Shown: positions 14,873 to 25,300 of the stretch, one piece after another
How positions within the stretch are numbered: position 1 is the first letter of the stretch
How the letters are laid out: the number at the start of each line of letters is the position of its first letter
Assembly: GCF_001421565.1 (NCBI RefSeq)
Contig: NZ_LMKQ01000002.1
Coordinates: forward strand, 186,001-250,000
Length of the DNA: 64,000 nucleotides
Source of the DNA: Agromyces sp. Leaf222
GTDB taxonomy: Bacteria; Actinomycetota; Actinomycetes; Actinomycetales; Microbacteriaceae
Direction: 5' to 3'
Program-made: the position numbers and the translations under genes
The notes under the pieces: model-generated
The model's input: only the letters and a program-made list of their open reading frames with translations
Told to the model about the DNA's origin: nothing
The model's database searches: none

Positions 14873-15312
14873 CGCACTCCCGAGTGGACACCGCGTCCGC
14901 CGTCACCGAACTCGCGCGTGGTCTCTTCGACCCCGCCCGCGATCGACCGTGGGTCGTCGTGACGTCGGCGTTCGGTGCGCGTGAACCCGAACTCAACGTC
15001 GCCGACCTCGTCGCTGAAGTCGGCGATGTCAGCCGTGTCTTCGCCATCGAGACCGGCGACCTGACTCGCGAGCTCAGTCGCCTGTTGCCCGACCGCCTCG
15101 ACGTCTATGGCGGTGCCGGCCGTTCGTATCCGGTCGGGTTCGATGCGGCGACGTCGACGAGCGAATCGCGGCTGCGATTCCCGATGCCGAGCCCCCCCAT
15201 TGCTGGGGTCTCGGCGAGGATTTATTGGCATCCGACGACCTTGAAGTTCTACCTTCATGGGATGACTCACGATCAGGACGCCGTGAGGCCCGTCGGGCCG
15301 GGTGAAGGGTGA
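14869..15312 (+). CDS. unknown protein, probably truncated member of a larger family
   Basis: A 147-residue protein starting AVTELARGLFDPARDRPWVV after a short lead and containing VYGGAGRSYPVGF near residue 82. The N-terminal block is repeated in a decayed copy at 16899-17012, showing it is a recognisable gene family here. Compared with its orderly first ~110 residues, the C-terminal end (HGMTHDQDAVRPVGPGEG) looks like random extension, suggesting the gene is shortened. AGGAG precedes the ATG, which overlaps the previous stop. Function unknown. Confidence 0.55.
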   Translation: MTHSRVDTASAVTELARGLFDPARDRPWVVVTSAFGAREPELNVADLVAEVGDVSRVFAIETGDLTRELSRLLPDRLDVYGGAGRSYPVGFDAATSTSESRLRFPMPSPPIAGVSARIYWHPTTLKFYLHGMTHDQDAVRPVGPGEG

Positions 15313-15379
15313 GCCGTATGAGAAGCGGGGGCGTCGATGAGGGCGGGCTGCCGTTGTACGTATCGAGGAGGCCTGAGCT

Positions 15380-15541
15380 TTGCCCAAGGTGACGTGCAAG
15401 AAGTGCGGCCGTATGGTCGCAGTGAAGATGAAGGTGGGGCGAATCGTCGATCACGGGCGCGGTGGTGAGCATTGCAAGGGTTCAGGCGTTGCCGCGGAGG
15501 TGAGCGATGTCTTGCGTCGCCCGCGCCAGTACGACCAGTAG
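15380..15541 (+). CDS. small zinc-ribbon-like protein
   Basis: A 53-residue protein with TTG start at 15380, preceded by GAGGAGG at a good distance. It reads TCKKCGRMVAVKMKVGRIVD, then HGRGGEHCKG, giving CxxC plus His and Cys ligands for one metal site, and ends QYDQ. Basic composition suggests nucleic-acid contact. The rare start codon explains why it is easily missed. No family name can be given. Confidence 0.6.
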   Translation: MPKVTCKKCGRMVAVKMKVGRIVDHGRGGEHCKGSGVAAEVSDVLRRPRQYDQ

Positions 15542-15679
15542 CACCGAGGGGCTCCGGAACTCGTTCAGCTCATCCAGAGCTCAGGCGGCAATCGCCCGAA
15601 CCACGACGAGCGATCCGTCATTGCTCCATTCGATCTCGATCGCCGCATCCGGCCGGAAGCCGAACGAAGAGGACTCAGC

Positions 15680-16150
15680 ATGACCAAGAAGATCGTCTAC
15701 ATCGACCTCGACAACACGCTCGTCGACTTCAGGTCGGCACTGCCTCGACTCGACCCGCCGCTCGATCGAGACTCGGCCCAGCCTGACCTCGACGACATCC
15801 CCGGCATCTTCGCGTTGATGGACCCGATGCCAGGTGCGGTTGATGCGTTCCACGACCTGTCTACGGCGTACGACGTCTACATCCTCTCGACGGCACCGTG
15901 GAACAACCCGTCCGCGTGGAGTGACAAGCTGCTCTGGGTGCAGCAGCACCTGGCGACGGATGCCTCGGGCCCGGCCTACAAGCGCCTGATCCTGTCGCAC
16001 CACAAGCACCTGAACCGCGGCGACTATCTCATCGACGATCGATCTGCGCGTGGCGCCTCCGAGTTCGAGGGCGAGTGGTTGCAGTTCGGTGTGCCGCCTT
16101 ATGAGACCTGGGCGAATGTCACGTCCTACCTGCTCGGCCTAGACCGGTGA
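15680..16150 (+). CDS. 5'(3')-deoxyribonucleotidase-like HAD hydrolase
   Basis: HAD-superfamily phosphatase of 156 residues resembling the NT5C family, which dephosphorylates (deoxy)nucleoside monophosphates. The nucleophile motif IDLDNTLVDF (DxDxT) is at about residues 8-17; motif II appears as ILSTAPWNNP near 72 with the characteristic SAWSDKLLWV helix; motif IV is DYLIDDR near 115. GAGGA precedes the ATG. It may be involved in dNTP pool control. Confidence 0.85.
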   Translation: MTKKIVYIDLDNTLVDFRSALPRLDPPLDRDSAQPDLDDIPGIFALMDPMPGAVDAFHDLSTAYDVYILSTAPWNNPSAWSDKLLWVQQHLATDASGPAYKRLILSHHKHLNRGDYLIDDRSARGASEFEGEWLQFGVPPYETWANVTSYLLGLDR

Positions 16151-16160
16151 CGACGGCCGA

Positions 16161-16826
16161 ATGATGAGCAGCACGGAACGTGTGCACGTTGTGACGGCCT
16201 GCGTCGAAGCAGAGTTCGGACCTTCACCCGCTCTGCCGGACGCCGTCGCCGAGATCCTCGAGCATTTCGTTCGCGGGAAGATCGAGGACCCCCGGCTCGA
16301 CGTCATTCCGCGGGGCATCTGGCACGCGACGCAAAGGCTGGGGTCGCACCTCGACCGAGCAGAGCACTCGAGTCGCACGAACGCGATTCTCATGTCGCTC
16401 GTGCGCCAGGGAGTGGTCGATGCCACCCGACTCGCAAGCCTGCCCCCCGGCGCCGATGCCGACCAGGTCATCGACTACCTGAGGAACCACGATTACCTCG
16501 ATTCGATAGGGCACCGGGTGGTGTCGGACGGATCGGATGCACCGCGGCGGGCGCAGGGTGTCAAATACGCGGATTCCGACGAGGCCGATGATCTCGTCGA
16601 GGAGTACTTCATCGATGTCGTATCGGGGCGGCCTTCCACCGAACTCGTCAGCATCGCACTGGCCGACGCGACCGAACCGGTCTTCTGCATCCAAGGCGAC
16701 ACCTGGGCGCTCACCCTCGTGCGGGGTGATCCGGAGGCCGTGACCCCGCCCGAGATCGCCCACTTCCTGCTTTCGTCGTTGTGGTGGGGCACCCTCGCTT
16801 GGCGGGAGGCGCCGCTTCCACAGTGA
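16161..16826 (+). CDS. unknown cytoplasmic protein
   Basis: Unrecognised 221-residue acidic protein with alternating helices and strands; no signal peptide, membrane segment or known motif. It follows the nucleotidase by 10 bp in the same direction and probably shares its transcript. ATG at 16161 or 16164 are equally plausible; no clear ribosome site. Confidence 0.5.
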   Translation: MMSSTERVHVVTACVEAEFGPSPALPDAVAEILEHFVRGKIEDPRLDVIPRGIWHATQRLGSHLDRAEHSSRTNAILMSLVRQGVVDATRLASLPPGADADQVIDYLRNHDYLDSIGHRVVSDGSDAPRRAQGVKYADSDEADDLVEEYFIDVVSGRPSTELVSIALADATEPVFCIQGDTWALTLVRGDPEAVTPPEIAHFLLSSLWWGTLAWREAPLPQ

Positions 16827-16898
16827 CATCTGAGGTCGGCGGATGCCGCTGCGTTCACCGCAATGCCCCCGCATTTTGGTCGGTAGGAGGGATATTCG

Positions 16899-17012
16899 AT
16901 GACGTGTGTACCCGGGTGGACACCGGTTCCGCCGTCACCGAGCTCGCGCGCGGACTCTTCGACGCAGAGCGTAAGCGGCCCTGGGTCGCCGTCACGTCGC
17001 CGTTCAGAGCGC
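16899..17012 (+). pseudogene. decayed copy of the 14869 gene
   Basis: This stretch matches the ribosome site and first ~45 codons of the 14869 gene (AVTELARGLFDAERKRPWVA against AVTELARGLFDPARDRPWVV). Two extra bases just after the ATG shift the frame, and similarity stops abruptly near 17012, where it runs into the convergent 17032 gene. A non-functional 5' remnant of a duplication. Confidence 0.65.
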
Positions 17013-17031
17013 GTGAACTGAACGCGATTTC

Positions 17032-17502
17032 CTATCCTCGGCTGCCCGGCAATGGAAGATCCTGTCTCGTGAGCTTCGAGAGGGTGGCGGTCGTTGAGGC
17101 GAGTTCCGCTACGAGATCATTCAGGAGAAGACAATAGCCGTCGGGATCCCGGCTGCTTCGGCTGAGGAACCTGTTCATCGAGACCCCCATCGCATCGAGT
17201 TGTTCCTGAACTTTCGACCCGGGCCGCACATCGCGGTTCGACTCGACCACGCGATCGCGAGCGCTCTTTACCGACCCTCGGCACGTGTCGAAGTCACGTT
17301 TGACCTCAGGATTACTTGTATCGACGCGAACAGGGTTCGCGAACACGAATGCTCGACGGTGCGCGAGCTGATTCGCGATGTGGCGGACCGAGCCACGTTC
17401 TCGTTGGCGCAACTGCAGCCGGTACGTCCCGAAGGCGATCGCGACGGTCAAGACCGCACCGATGACCGCGACAAGCAGGTCCGACCAGAACGTTTCGAAC
17501 AT
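17032..17502 (-). CDS. unknown protein with N-terminal membrane anchor
   Basis: A 156-residue protein with one span at about residues 7-27 (DLLVAVIGAVLTVAIAFGTY), followed by an Arg-rich helix (RLQLRQRERGS) and a cytoplasmic helical domain. AAGGAG upstream favours the ATG at 17502 over the one six codons earlier. This single-span plus LQxRQ helix layout is common among accessory-island proteins, but no function is known. Confidence 0.55.
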   Translation of the reverse strand: MFETFWSDLLVAVIGAVLTVAIAFGTYRLQLRQRERGSVRHIANQLAHRRAFVFANPVRVDTSNPEVKRDFDTCRGSVKSARDRVVESNRDVRPGSKVQEQLDAMGVSMNRFLSRSSRDPDGYCLLLNDLVAELASTTATLSKLTRQDLPLPGSRG

Positions 17503-17843
17503 CGTGCTCCTTCGTTCCAACTGCTCCCGTCGCAGGTCCGATCAGTCTGGCACTGTTGGCTTGGACAGAGCGTTTGGAGGGTTTGGCGATGCCTCTCCCA
17601 GCGCATGAGCGTGACGGCTTCGGCATGATGCTCGCCACTGCCCGGACGCCGAGGGGCGCCGCGGACCGGCGCGGCGCCGTGCCGGGCTGACGCCACTACC
17701 TCGACCGCCCTCGTCATCGATGGCGACCGGCGGTGGTGGCCGGTGGGTCGATCTACGGCAGCAGCGAGGTGCGGCTGCGCGCGTTCGGTCGTGACGCGCC
17801 GGATCTCGAGTAAGGGTCGTGCGGCCTTGCATTCAGGCGATTT
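17503..17843. other. 341-bp region without a supported gene
   Basis: Between two minus-strand genes. Short frames are present on both strands but have no ribosome site, no family resemblance and Arg/Pro-rich shadow composition. It may contain decayed coding sequence. Confidence 0.4.
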
Positions 17844-19196
17844 CTAGTCGTTGGCACCGTCGGTAGGCTCCGCACGGGCATCCTCGCGTCCGCGGCGACG
17901 GAGTCCACGCTCAGCGAACCCGCCGGTCATCTTGCTCGCCATCGACTTGGCGCGATCGACGCTCTCATTGCCGAAGCGCATGGTGGCGTCGAGGCCGTCA
18001 ACTCCAACGGTCGAGACCTTGCCGCTCACCGACTTGGCCAGAACGAGCGTCTCATTTCCGAATCGCACGGTGGCATCCACACCCTGGGTGCCCGTCTCGA
18101 TCGCCTTGTCCTTTGCGTCGACGGCGGCTTCTCGCCACCGTTTCGCGTCCAAGGACGCTCCGCCTGCTTCGATTCCGAGCAGTCCGTGAAACTCGCCGAT
18201 GGAGTTCGTGACGAGGTTGCTGGAACGAACTACTTCACCCGACGCGATCGGATGGAGCAGTACCTTCGTGTTGGCCATACCGGCGGCCGCGTTCATACGT
18301 TCGATGAGGCGGGCAGTGCTCCGCGCGATGAGGTCCCGTCGGTTCCGACGGGCCGTCTGAAGGCCGATGCGGTGCTCGTCCAATTCCTGCGGTGCTGCGC
18401 TGAGCATCCGATCGAGTTCAAGGACCGCGATCGCATCCTGGAGTTGGAAGCATCGAGCCAGCACGCCGAGCCACTCCTGCACTTGGGACTCGGCTCCCTT
18501 GGCGACTTCTGCGAGGTCTCCGACCTTGGACTTGCGCTCCAGCTTCTCGGCGAACGCATCGAGGGCACGCAGTGCATACGCCTGCGTTCGAGCGATCGTC
18601 ATCGATGTGCCCTGAACCTTCGACCACGTGACGTCGGACACGCGGCCGACCTGTGCCCGCACGGTCATGGCCTCGTCGATCATGAAGCCCACCCCGATCA
18701 TGTCTGCGAGCACCGCATCCTTCTGGGCGCGAAGGACATCGTCCAGCTTTTCGTCGATCTTGGCGAGGTATTCGGTGATCTCGTCCATAGCCTGTTGCAT
18801 GGCGAGCTGCGCCATGATGCCACCGGCCCCTGCGAGGATGGCCGGATTGGTCAGCATCGCCCCCGGAGTCTTCACGATTTCCAGTAGACCGGTGATCTTG
18901 CCGTTTTTCGTCAGCACCGCACGGCTGACAGACGGGTTGGACCCCCTCATGAGGGTCTGGGCTTTCAGCGCTTGCGCTGACTTCTCGGTCAGCTTCACCC
19001 ATTGGCCGGAGTGCGCGGCGATTTCGGAGCCCGCCTGCAGGACACCACTTCCGCTGCTCAGAGCGGCACCGAGCCGCGGGAGTCCGAGCTCCTTCGAGGC
19101 GAGGCCCTCAGCGGAGAGGAACTTGTCGATGACCCCTGGATCGCCGATGAGAGCCACGCCGTCACCGTCGTTGATCAGTTGGATCTCGTTGGTCAT
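17844..19196 (-). CDS. conserved actinobacterial protein of unknown function
   Basis: A 450-residue protein that begins NEIQLINDGDGVALIGDP. It has a hydrophobic helix pair at about 105-140 (AMLTNPAILAGAGGIMAQLA) followed by long helices, and two C-terminal repeats reading GVDATVRFGNETLVLAKSVS / GLDATMRFGNESVDRAKSMA. I recall similar actinobacterial hypotheticals but no function. AGGAG precedes the ATG; TAGCGT at 19234-19239 (minus) is a candidate -10. It lies at the left edge of the defence island and could belong to it. Confidence 0.65.
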   Translation of the reverse strand: MTNEIQLINDGDGVALIGDPGVIDKFLSAEGLASKELGLPRLGAALSSGSGVLQAGSEIAAHSGQWVKLTEKSAQALKAQTLMRGSNPSVSRAVLTKNGKITGLLEIVKTPGAMLTNPAILAGAGGIMAQLAMQQAMDEITEYLAKIDEKLDDVLRAQKDAVLADMIGVGFMIDEAMTVRAQVGRVSDVTWSKVQGTSMTIARTQAYALRALDAFAEKLERKSKVGDLAEVAKGAESQVQEWLGVLARCFQLQDAIAVLELDRMLSAAPQELDEHRIGLQTARRNRRDLIARSTARLIERMNAAAGMANTKVLLHPIASGEVVRSSNLVTNSIGEFHGLLGIEAGGASLDAKRWREAAVDAKDKAIETGTQGVDATVRFGNETLVLAKSVSGKVSTVGVDGLDATMRFGNESVDRAKSMASKMTGGFAERGLRRRGREDARAEPTDGAND

Positions 19197-19333
19197 CGTC
19201 GGCTCCTGAAGGGTCGTAGGGAGAGCGAGTTCAACGCTAGTTCTTCCCCCGTGGATGCGTTGCGCGCGAGGGCCTCCGCTGTGGCCCCAGAATCGGGGTC
19301 AGGCCGGTGTTCGCCGAAGAACGCACGAGGCAT

Positions 19334-22300
19334 TTACCGCAGCCCGTCGAGCAGGACTCCACTCGCGGCACGCACGAGCCGCCCAGTCTCGAGTGCGTAT
19401 GCGAGACCGTCATCGAGCCGGGCCTCGACTGAGGCCGTCATCCGCTTGCCGCCGAACATGCCGAGCGCTTCGCGCTTCACCTCGTCGGGGTTCATGCCGC
19501 CCGCTGCAGCCGATGCGATCCGCATCGCGTTGGCGATCTCGACGAGTGGCACCTCATCGATCGCCCGACTTGAACCGGACTCGGGGAGCCGAACTTGCAG
19601 CCAGGTGCCGACGTCCATCGCGGCCGGCCAGTAGAACGTCGACTCGCCGTCACGACGGCGGAACTCATCGGGAACGACTCGCCGGATCGCCGTGATCCGA
19701 TCACGAGCGACGCGGTTCAGGCCGAATGAGCCCGCAACGAGCTTGCTCAGCCGCGAAGCGGACATCGGGCCCTCTGTCGCGATCGCATCGCGGATCGCCG
19801 CCTCGATCTTGGCGTGCGCCGATCGGTGCGGGAGCGCATCGAGGTCGGCGAGTGAGCCGCGTCGGCCGGGCTGCCACTCGATGAACTCCTCGAAATTCGG
19901 ATGGTTGGGCGACGAGTTCAACGGGAGAACAGGAGCGCCGGTCGCGGACCCGATTCGGATCGCGCGGGGGTCGATCAGCATCGGCGGGGTCGCGGTCGAT
20001 GCCGACGAGGCATCCGAAACCTCGAGCAGTGCGGAATTGGCGTCGCCGACCACCGATTCGACCTCGAGCTCGACCGAGGTGCTTTCGAACGCAGCATCCG
20101 GAGGAGCCGACGGAATGTCCGTCACGTCGCGACTTCCGCGCATCCGTGCATCGGTGACGGCTGAGCTCAGGCGGCTCAGCGTTTCCTCGCGATGGTGCAG
20201 CCACTCCGGCAGCCAGACGCGCTCCACCCCAGGCCACCGCATGAGGCCCTTGAGTACGTCGACCGGCAGTCCGTCGCGGTCGGCGACGGTCTGTCGTGCT
20301 CGCCAGACGGGCCCATCGAGGAGCACCGCGACGAGCGGTACGTCGGGTTCGTCGGCTTCGGCGATGCTGATGTCGACACGGAAGTCCGACAGGCCGACAT
20401 CCGTCTTGATCGCGAAGCCCGCGAGCCGCAGTTCGTCCGCGATCTCGTCACGGTGCCGATCGATGTACGCCTGTCGCCGACCGTCGTCGCTGACCGCTTC
20501 GACGCCGCGTGAAGCCATCTCGAGGTACGCCTTGAGGTGCTTGATGCCGATCGAGCTGGTCTGTTCGGCGCGCAGGATCTCGGGATCGAAGCTCGCGTAC
20601 AGCACGACCTGGCGCCGCGCACGCGTGACGGCGACGTTGAGTCGGCGCTCTCCACCGGCGCGTGAAAGCGGTCCGAAGTTGAGCGGAAGAACGCCGTTGG
20701 CGTTGACGCTGAAGGCCACCGAGAAGAGGATGCAGTCCCGCTCATCGCCCTGCACGTTCTCGAGGTTCTTGACGAACAGCCCATCTGGTTCGTCGAGCGC
20801 CTGTCGGATCCGGTCGTCGTCGCTGTCGCGCAGCAGGTTCTCGACGAGGTCGCGCTGCGGTGCGTTGAACGTGATCACTCCGAGGGACGGCGTGACGTCA
20901 GGCGAGGCCCAGAACCGCCGTCTGACGTCTTCGACGATCGCTTCAGCCTCGACCCGATTGGTGCGGAGCGACTTGCCCTTTCCTGTGCGTTCGAAGTGAC
21001 CATTGACGCGGACGAGCGAAATTCCGTGTCCGTCGACGGTGTCGCGCGCGTGGGAACCGATCGGGGCTGGAAAGGAAGACAACCGGTTCTCGTAGTAGTG
21101 GTGGTTGCTGAACGCGATGAGCGACTCGTCTTGACTGCGGTAATGCCACGAGAGCCACTTGCTCGGCACCTGCGCTTGCACACACTCGGTGAGGATGGAC
21201 TCCTCGTCGACGACGGTCTCCGGCGTGTACTCGGTGTCCTCGTCGAGGTTGGCGCCGGCATCCGCGAAGCTCGTCGGCGGCATCTGTTTGCTGTCTCCGA
21301 CGACCACGACCGACGTTCCGCGACCCATTGCCCCGACGGCGTCGGCGACTCGGATCTGGGATGCCTCGTCGAACACGACGATGTCGAACAGGTCAGAGCG
21401 GGCCGGGATGAATCGTGCGACCGATTCAGGGCTCATCAGGGTACACGGCATGACCTGGGTGATGATGTCGCCGTACTGTTCGAGCATTGCGCGGACGCTC
21501 AACCCTCCGCGTTGCCGGTCGAGCTGGCGCCTGAGGCCGCCGATCTGCCCGCTGGTCGACGTGGCTGCGAAAGTTCGTCCCGCCAACAGCTCGACGGGGA
21601 TCGCCCTCGGCAGTTCCGCCCGGACAGCGTGCGTCGCGTTCGTGAATCGTTGGATGGTCTTGTTGTGGGCCGCGATGTCGAACGCGTTGAGCGCCGTCGC
21701 ATCCTCGCGCTCTGCGATCGAGGCGAGCGCGACGCCCTTGTCGAAGGCGAGTGCGGCATCCTCAGCCGGCACCCTTCCGTTGAGGATCGCGCCACGTGCC
21801 GAGTCCAGACCATGGCGACGCAGCGGCTCGACATGTCGCACGAGTTCGAGCCATCGCACGAGCGTGACGGGCTCACCCGTCGTGAGATTCCGTGCGGCCC
21901 GCGTCGCCTGCCAGCGCGTGAGGAAGTCGAGTTCGCCCGCCCACGTCGCTGCATCGGCCGGGGTGACGGCTGCGGCCGCGAGCAGCTGTCGCCAGGTGAT
22001 TCCAAGCGCGGAGAGCTCGGCTTCACCGGCACCGGCCGCGGTGGACGAGAAGTACTGCCGCAGCTGCGCGACGTGCGGGTTCGACGGTCCATCGAGTGAG
22101 CGTGCGGCGAAGCGCACCCACCCGAGGCGTAGCGTGAATGCGTCGACGTCGGCCGGGAGCAGCACGTTCCACGTGCTGTCGATCAGCGGGACGGGCACCT
22201 TCGCGATCATGCCGCGGAGCTCTCCGAGCTCTGCGTTCGTCGCCGCGATCCGACCGGTGAGGTCGGAGAGCGTCTTCAGCTTGACCGATGCCGGTTCGCC

Positions 22301-25300
22301 GACGAGCTCGTCGGCGAACCGGGCGAGCACCGCACGGCGACGCTTCCTGCGCCCGAAGAAACTCGAGGCATCGGCGGCGAGGGCTTCGGCGTGGATCGCG
22401 TCGACATCGCGGCCGAGCACCGTCGGCCGCACCTCGGCGGTCCACGTTGGGCGGGCGAAGCCGGTGATTCGACGTTGGAGCTCGTCGAGGTAGGTCTGCC
22501 ACGCCGGCGACTGGAGCGCATCGAGCGTCGCCACCGGGTGCCTCGGCGCACGTGCAAGTTGTGCCCAGCCGTCGAGGAGGTCGGGTGAGTCGACTCGACC
22601 GAGGTCGGCGATCGCGAACCCGGCCTGCTGCGCTGAATCGAGCGCGGCGTCGAAAGCGCGGGCTGCGGCGTGCACTGCCCGTGCATCGATGCGTGCAGGC
22701 GGGCGCTCGTCGATGAACGCCCATGGGTGCGTCGGCGCCGGTCGCGCCAGGTCAGCGGTCTCGGGGAGCCGCCGCAGCACGTCGCGGACTTCGGCGAACG
22801 CGGCCTCATCGGCCGAGGCGACGAGACCTGTCGAGACTTCGAGTGCCTCGATCTCGGGATCAGCCGCAAGCTGGTTCGTCCGCGCCGAGTACAGCGACAT
22901 TCCCGCGGAGTTGGCTTCATGGAGCCGCGTCGCGTAGCGGGCGAGCGATCGCCGGCTGGCTTCGGCCGCCTCCGAATTCGCCTGGAGAGCCGCGGCATCG
23001 GTTCGGACCACGAGGTCGAGCGCGCGCTTGATCTGCGCGCGGACGGCCGCCGGCCGCGCCGACTTGTCGTGGAGGTCGAGGGAGAAGTCGCCGAGGCCGA
23101 CTGACTCGAGGCGCTTCTTCACCACGTCGAGCGCGGCGCGCTTCTCGGCGACGAACAGCACTCTGCGGCCGGCTGCGAGCGATCGCGCGAGCAGGTTGGT
23201 GATGGTCTGGGACTTGCCCGTGCCGGGTGGGCCTTCGAGCACGAACGTGCGCCCGCCGACGGCTTCGGCGACCGCCTCGAGTTGTGAGGCATCGGCGGGT
23301 ACCGGCACGACGGCCCCGAGCTCGTCGAGATCGACGGTCGCGGCATCCGGATTCGGATCTTGGAAGGCGTCGAGCGGGGTGTGGATGAGATGTGAGACGA
23401 GCGCATTTTCGGCGAGCGTCCCCCAGTGCTCGTCGAGGTCCTTCCAGAGACGGAACTTCGCGAACTGCAGGATCGCCAGGTCGACCGATTCCTCGACGCG
23501 GAACGGAAGCCCGGCCCCGGCGATCGCTTCTCGTACGGCGCGGAACGCTGCGCCGAGGTCGATGCCGGATTCGTCTTCGACGGGGTTCTGCAGCCCGGGG
23601 ATGTCGAGGCCGAAGCTCACACGAAGCTTCTCGAGCAGGCAGTAGTTCGGTGTCGATGCGCCCGACTCGTCGAGTGTGAGGCGATAGACCTCGCCCCGGC
23701 TCGCGGTGGTGAGGCTCACCGGCACCAGCACGAGCGGCGAGCGCAGATCGCGGTCGTTGACCCGCCAGTGGAGCATGCCGAATGCCAGGTAGAGGTTGTT
23801 CGCGCCGGTCTCTTCGGCGATCGTCTTCGCCTTGTATGCGAGATAGCGCAGCTTCGACGTGTAGGCGCCGCTCGTGATGTCGATGTACGCGCTGCGCTTC
23901 TGGGCGAGCAGCAGCTCTCGCGTCTGCTCGGGCAGGTCCCTGCCGAAGCGGATGCCGCGAACCTCGTCGACCGATTGCACTCGATCCGAGGCGAGCAACG
24001 TGACGGACGTGCCGGCGTTGACCGCGTCTTCGAGCTGGGAGACGACCGGAGGCGGCACCTCGAGGCGGTAGCCGGATCGATCGGTGTAGTTGATCAGCTT
24101 GTTGCGGAGGCTGAGGTCGAGCAGGGCGTTCTTCCACTGCTGCACGCGCCGGGGCACTGCCGCCGGCTCTGGTGCTGTGCCGCCGGCCGCCGGTGCTCCG
24201 TAGTACGGGGCGATGATGGGCGAAGACCCCGGTTCGTAGACCGTGACGATCGTCTCGCCGTCGACGCCGCGCGACCGACTGGGCAGCGGGTAGATGCCGG
24301 AGAGGCGCGCCTGGCGCACATCGGTGACCCCCTGCACGCGGTCGACGCCGTCGGCGAGATGGCTCGTGCGCGGTGCGCGGTTGGCGTCGCCGAACGGCCG
24401 GGACTCGTCACCGCCGGTCAACATCGTCGTCTCGACGAGGGCGAGATGGCCGAGGTCGACGAGGTTGATGACGTCCATCACATCGGTCGAGGCGACCGCC
24501 CCGAGCGAGTTGTCGGTGCGCCAGTAGCCGAGGAAGATGTGTCCCTCGAGCAACCACAGGGTCGTGTTGATGCCGGCCTGTTCGAGCACGGCCGCGAGCG
24601 TCACCGTCGTGTCGAGGCAGGTCCCGAGCCGGCCCTCGAGCACCTCGCCGGGGGTGCGCACCTTCTGACCGATCGAGTCCCAGCTCGCCGGCGGTTCCGC
24701 GTAGCGGATGTCGCGGGCGCGCATCGCGTCGTAGACGGCGGTGACGATCGCGTCGACGCGTTCGGGGTTCTCGGACTGGTAGCCGTCGAGGGCGGACTTG
24801 CCGGTGGCGCTCTTCAGCCGATCGGACGCTTCGACGAGCAATGGGGCGATCGCAGCCGCGTTGGGCTGCACGTGCGCTGCCAACAGTTCGAGACCGAGGT
24901 GCAGCGGGGTCGCGATCCACTGGTTCGACGCGAGGATCTGCACGTCGACGGATGTCTCGACGATCAGCTCGCCTGCAGCGTCGCGGAGGGTTGCTCGGAT
25001 GAGGCCCGGTCGTTGCTCGTCGACAGCGAGCATGTGGGCGGGGTCGAGGACGAGGTCGACACTTCTGAGGGTGGTGGTCTGGCCTTCGCCGAGGTCGACG
25101 ATGAGCACCTTCGGTCCGCCGAGTGAGCCTTCGGCGCTCACCACGTCGATCTCGAGGGAGGCGCCGCGCCGCTCGCCGCCCCGATTCTCGATGGCGATCT
25201 CGTCGATGACCGGGATCCGGCAGTGCGCCATCGCGTAGCTCAGATGGCTGACGGACTTGATGCTGATTCCGGCAGATGCCGCGACCGTCGGTGCCGGACG

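Noticed and set aside
16781..17137. 118-codon plus-strand gene
   Set aside because: Only the stretch around 16916-17012 resembles a protein (copy of the 14869 gene); the ends come from unrelated sequence and the original ATG is out of frame.
17503..17843. Short frames in the gap
   Set aside because: No ribosome site, motif or family resemblance.
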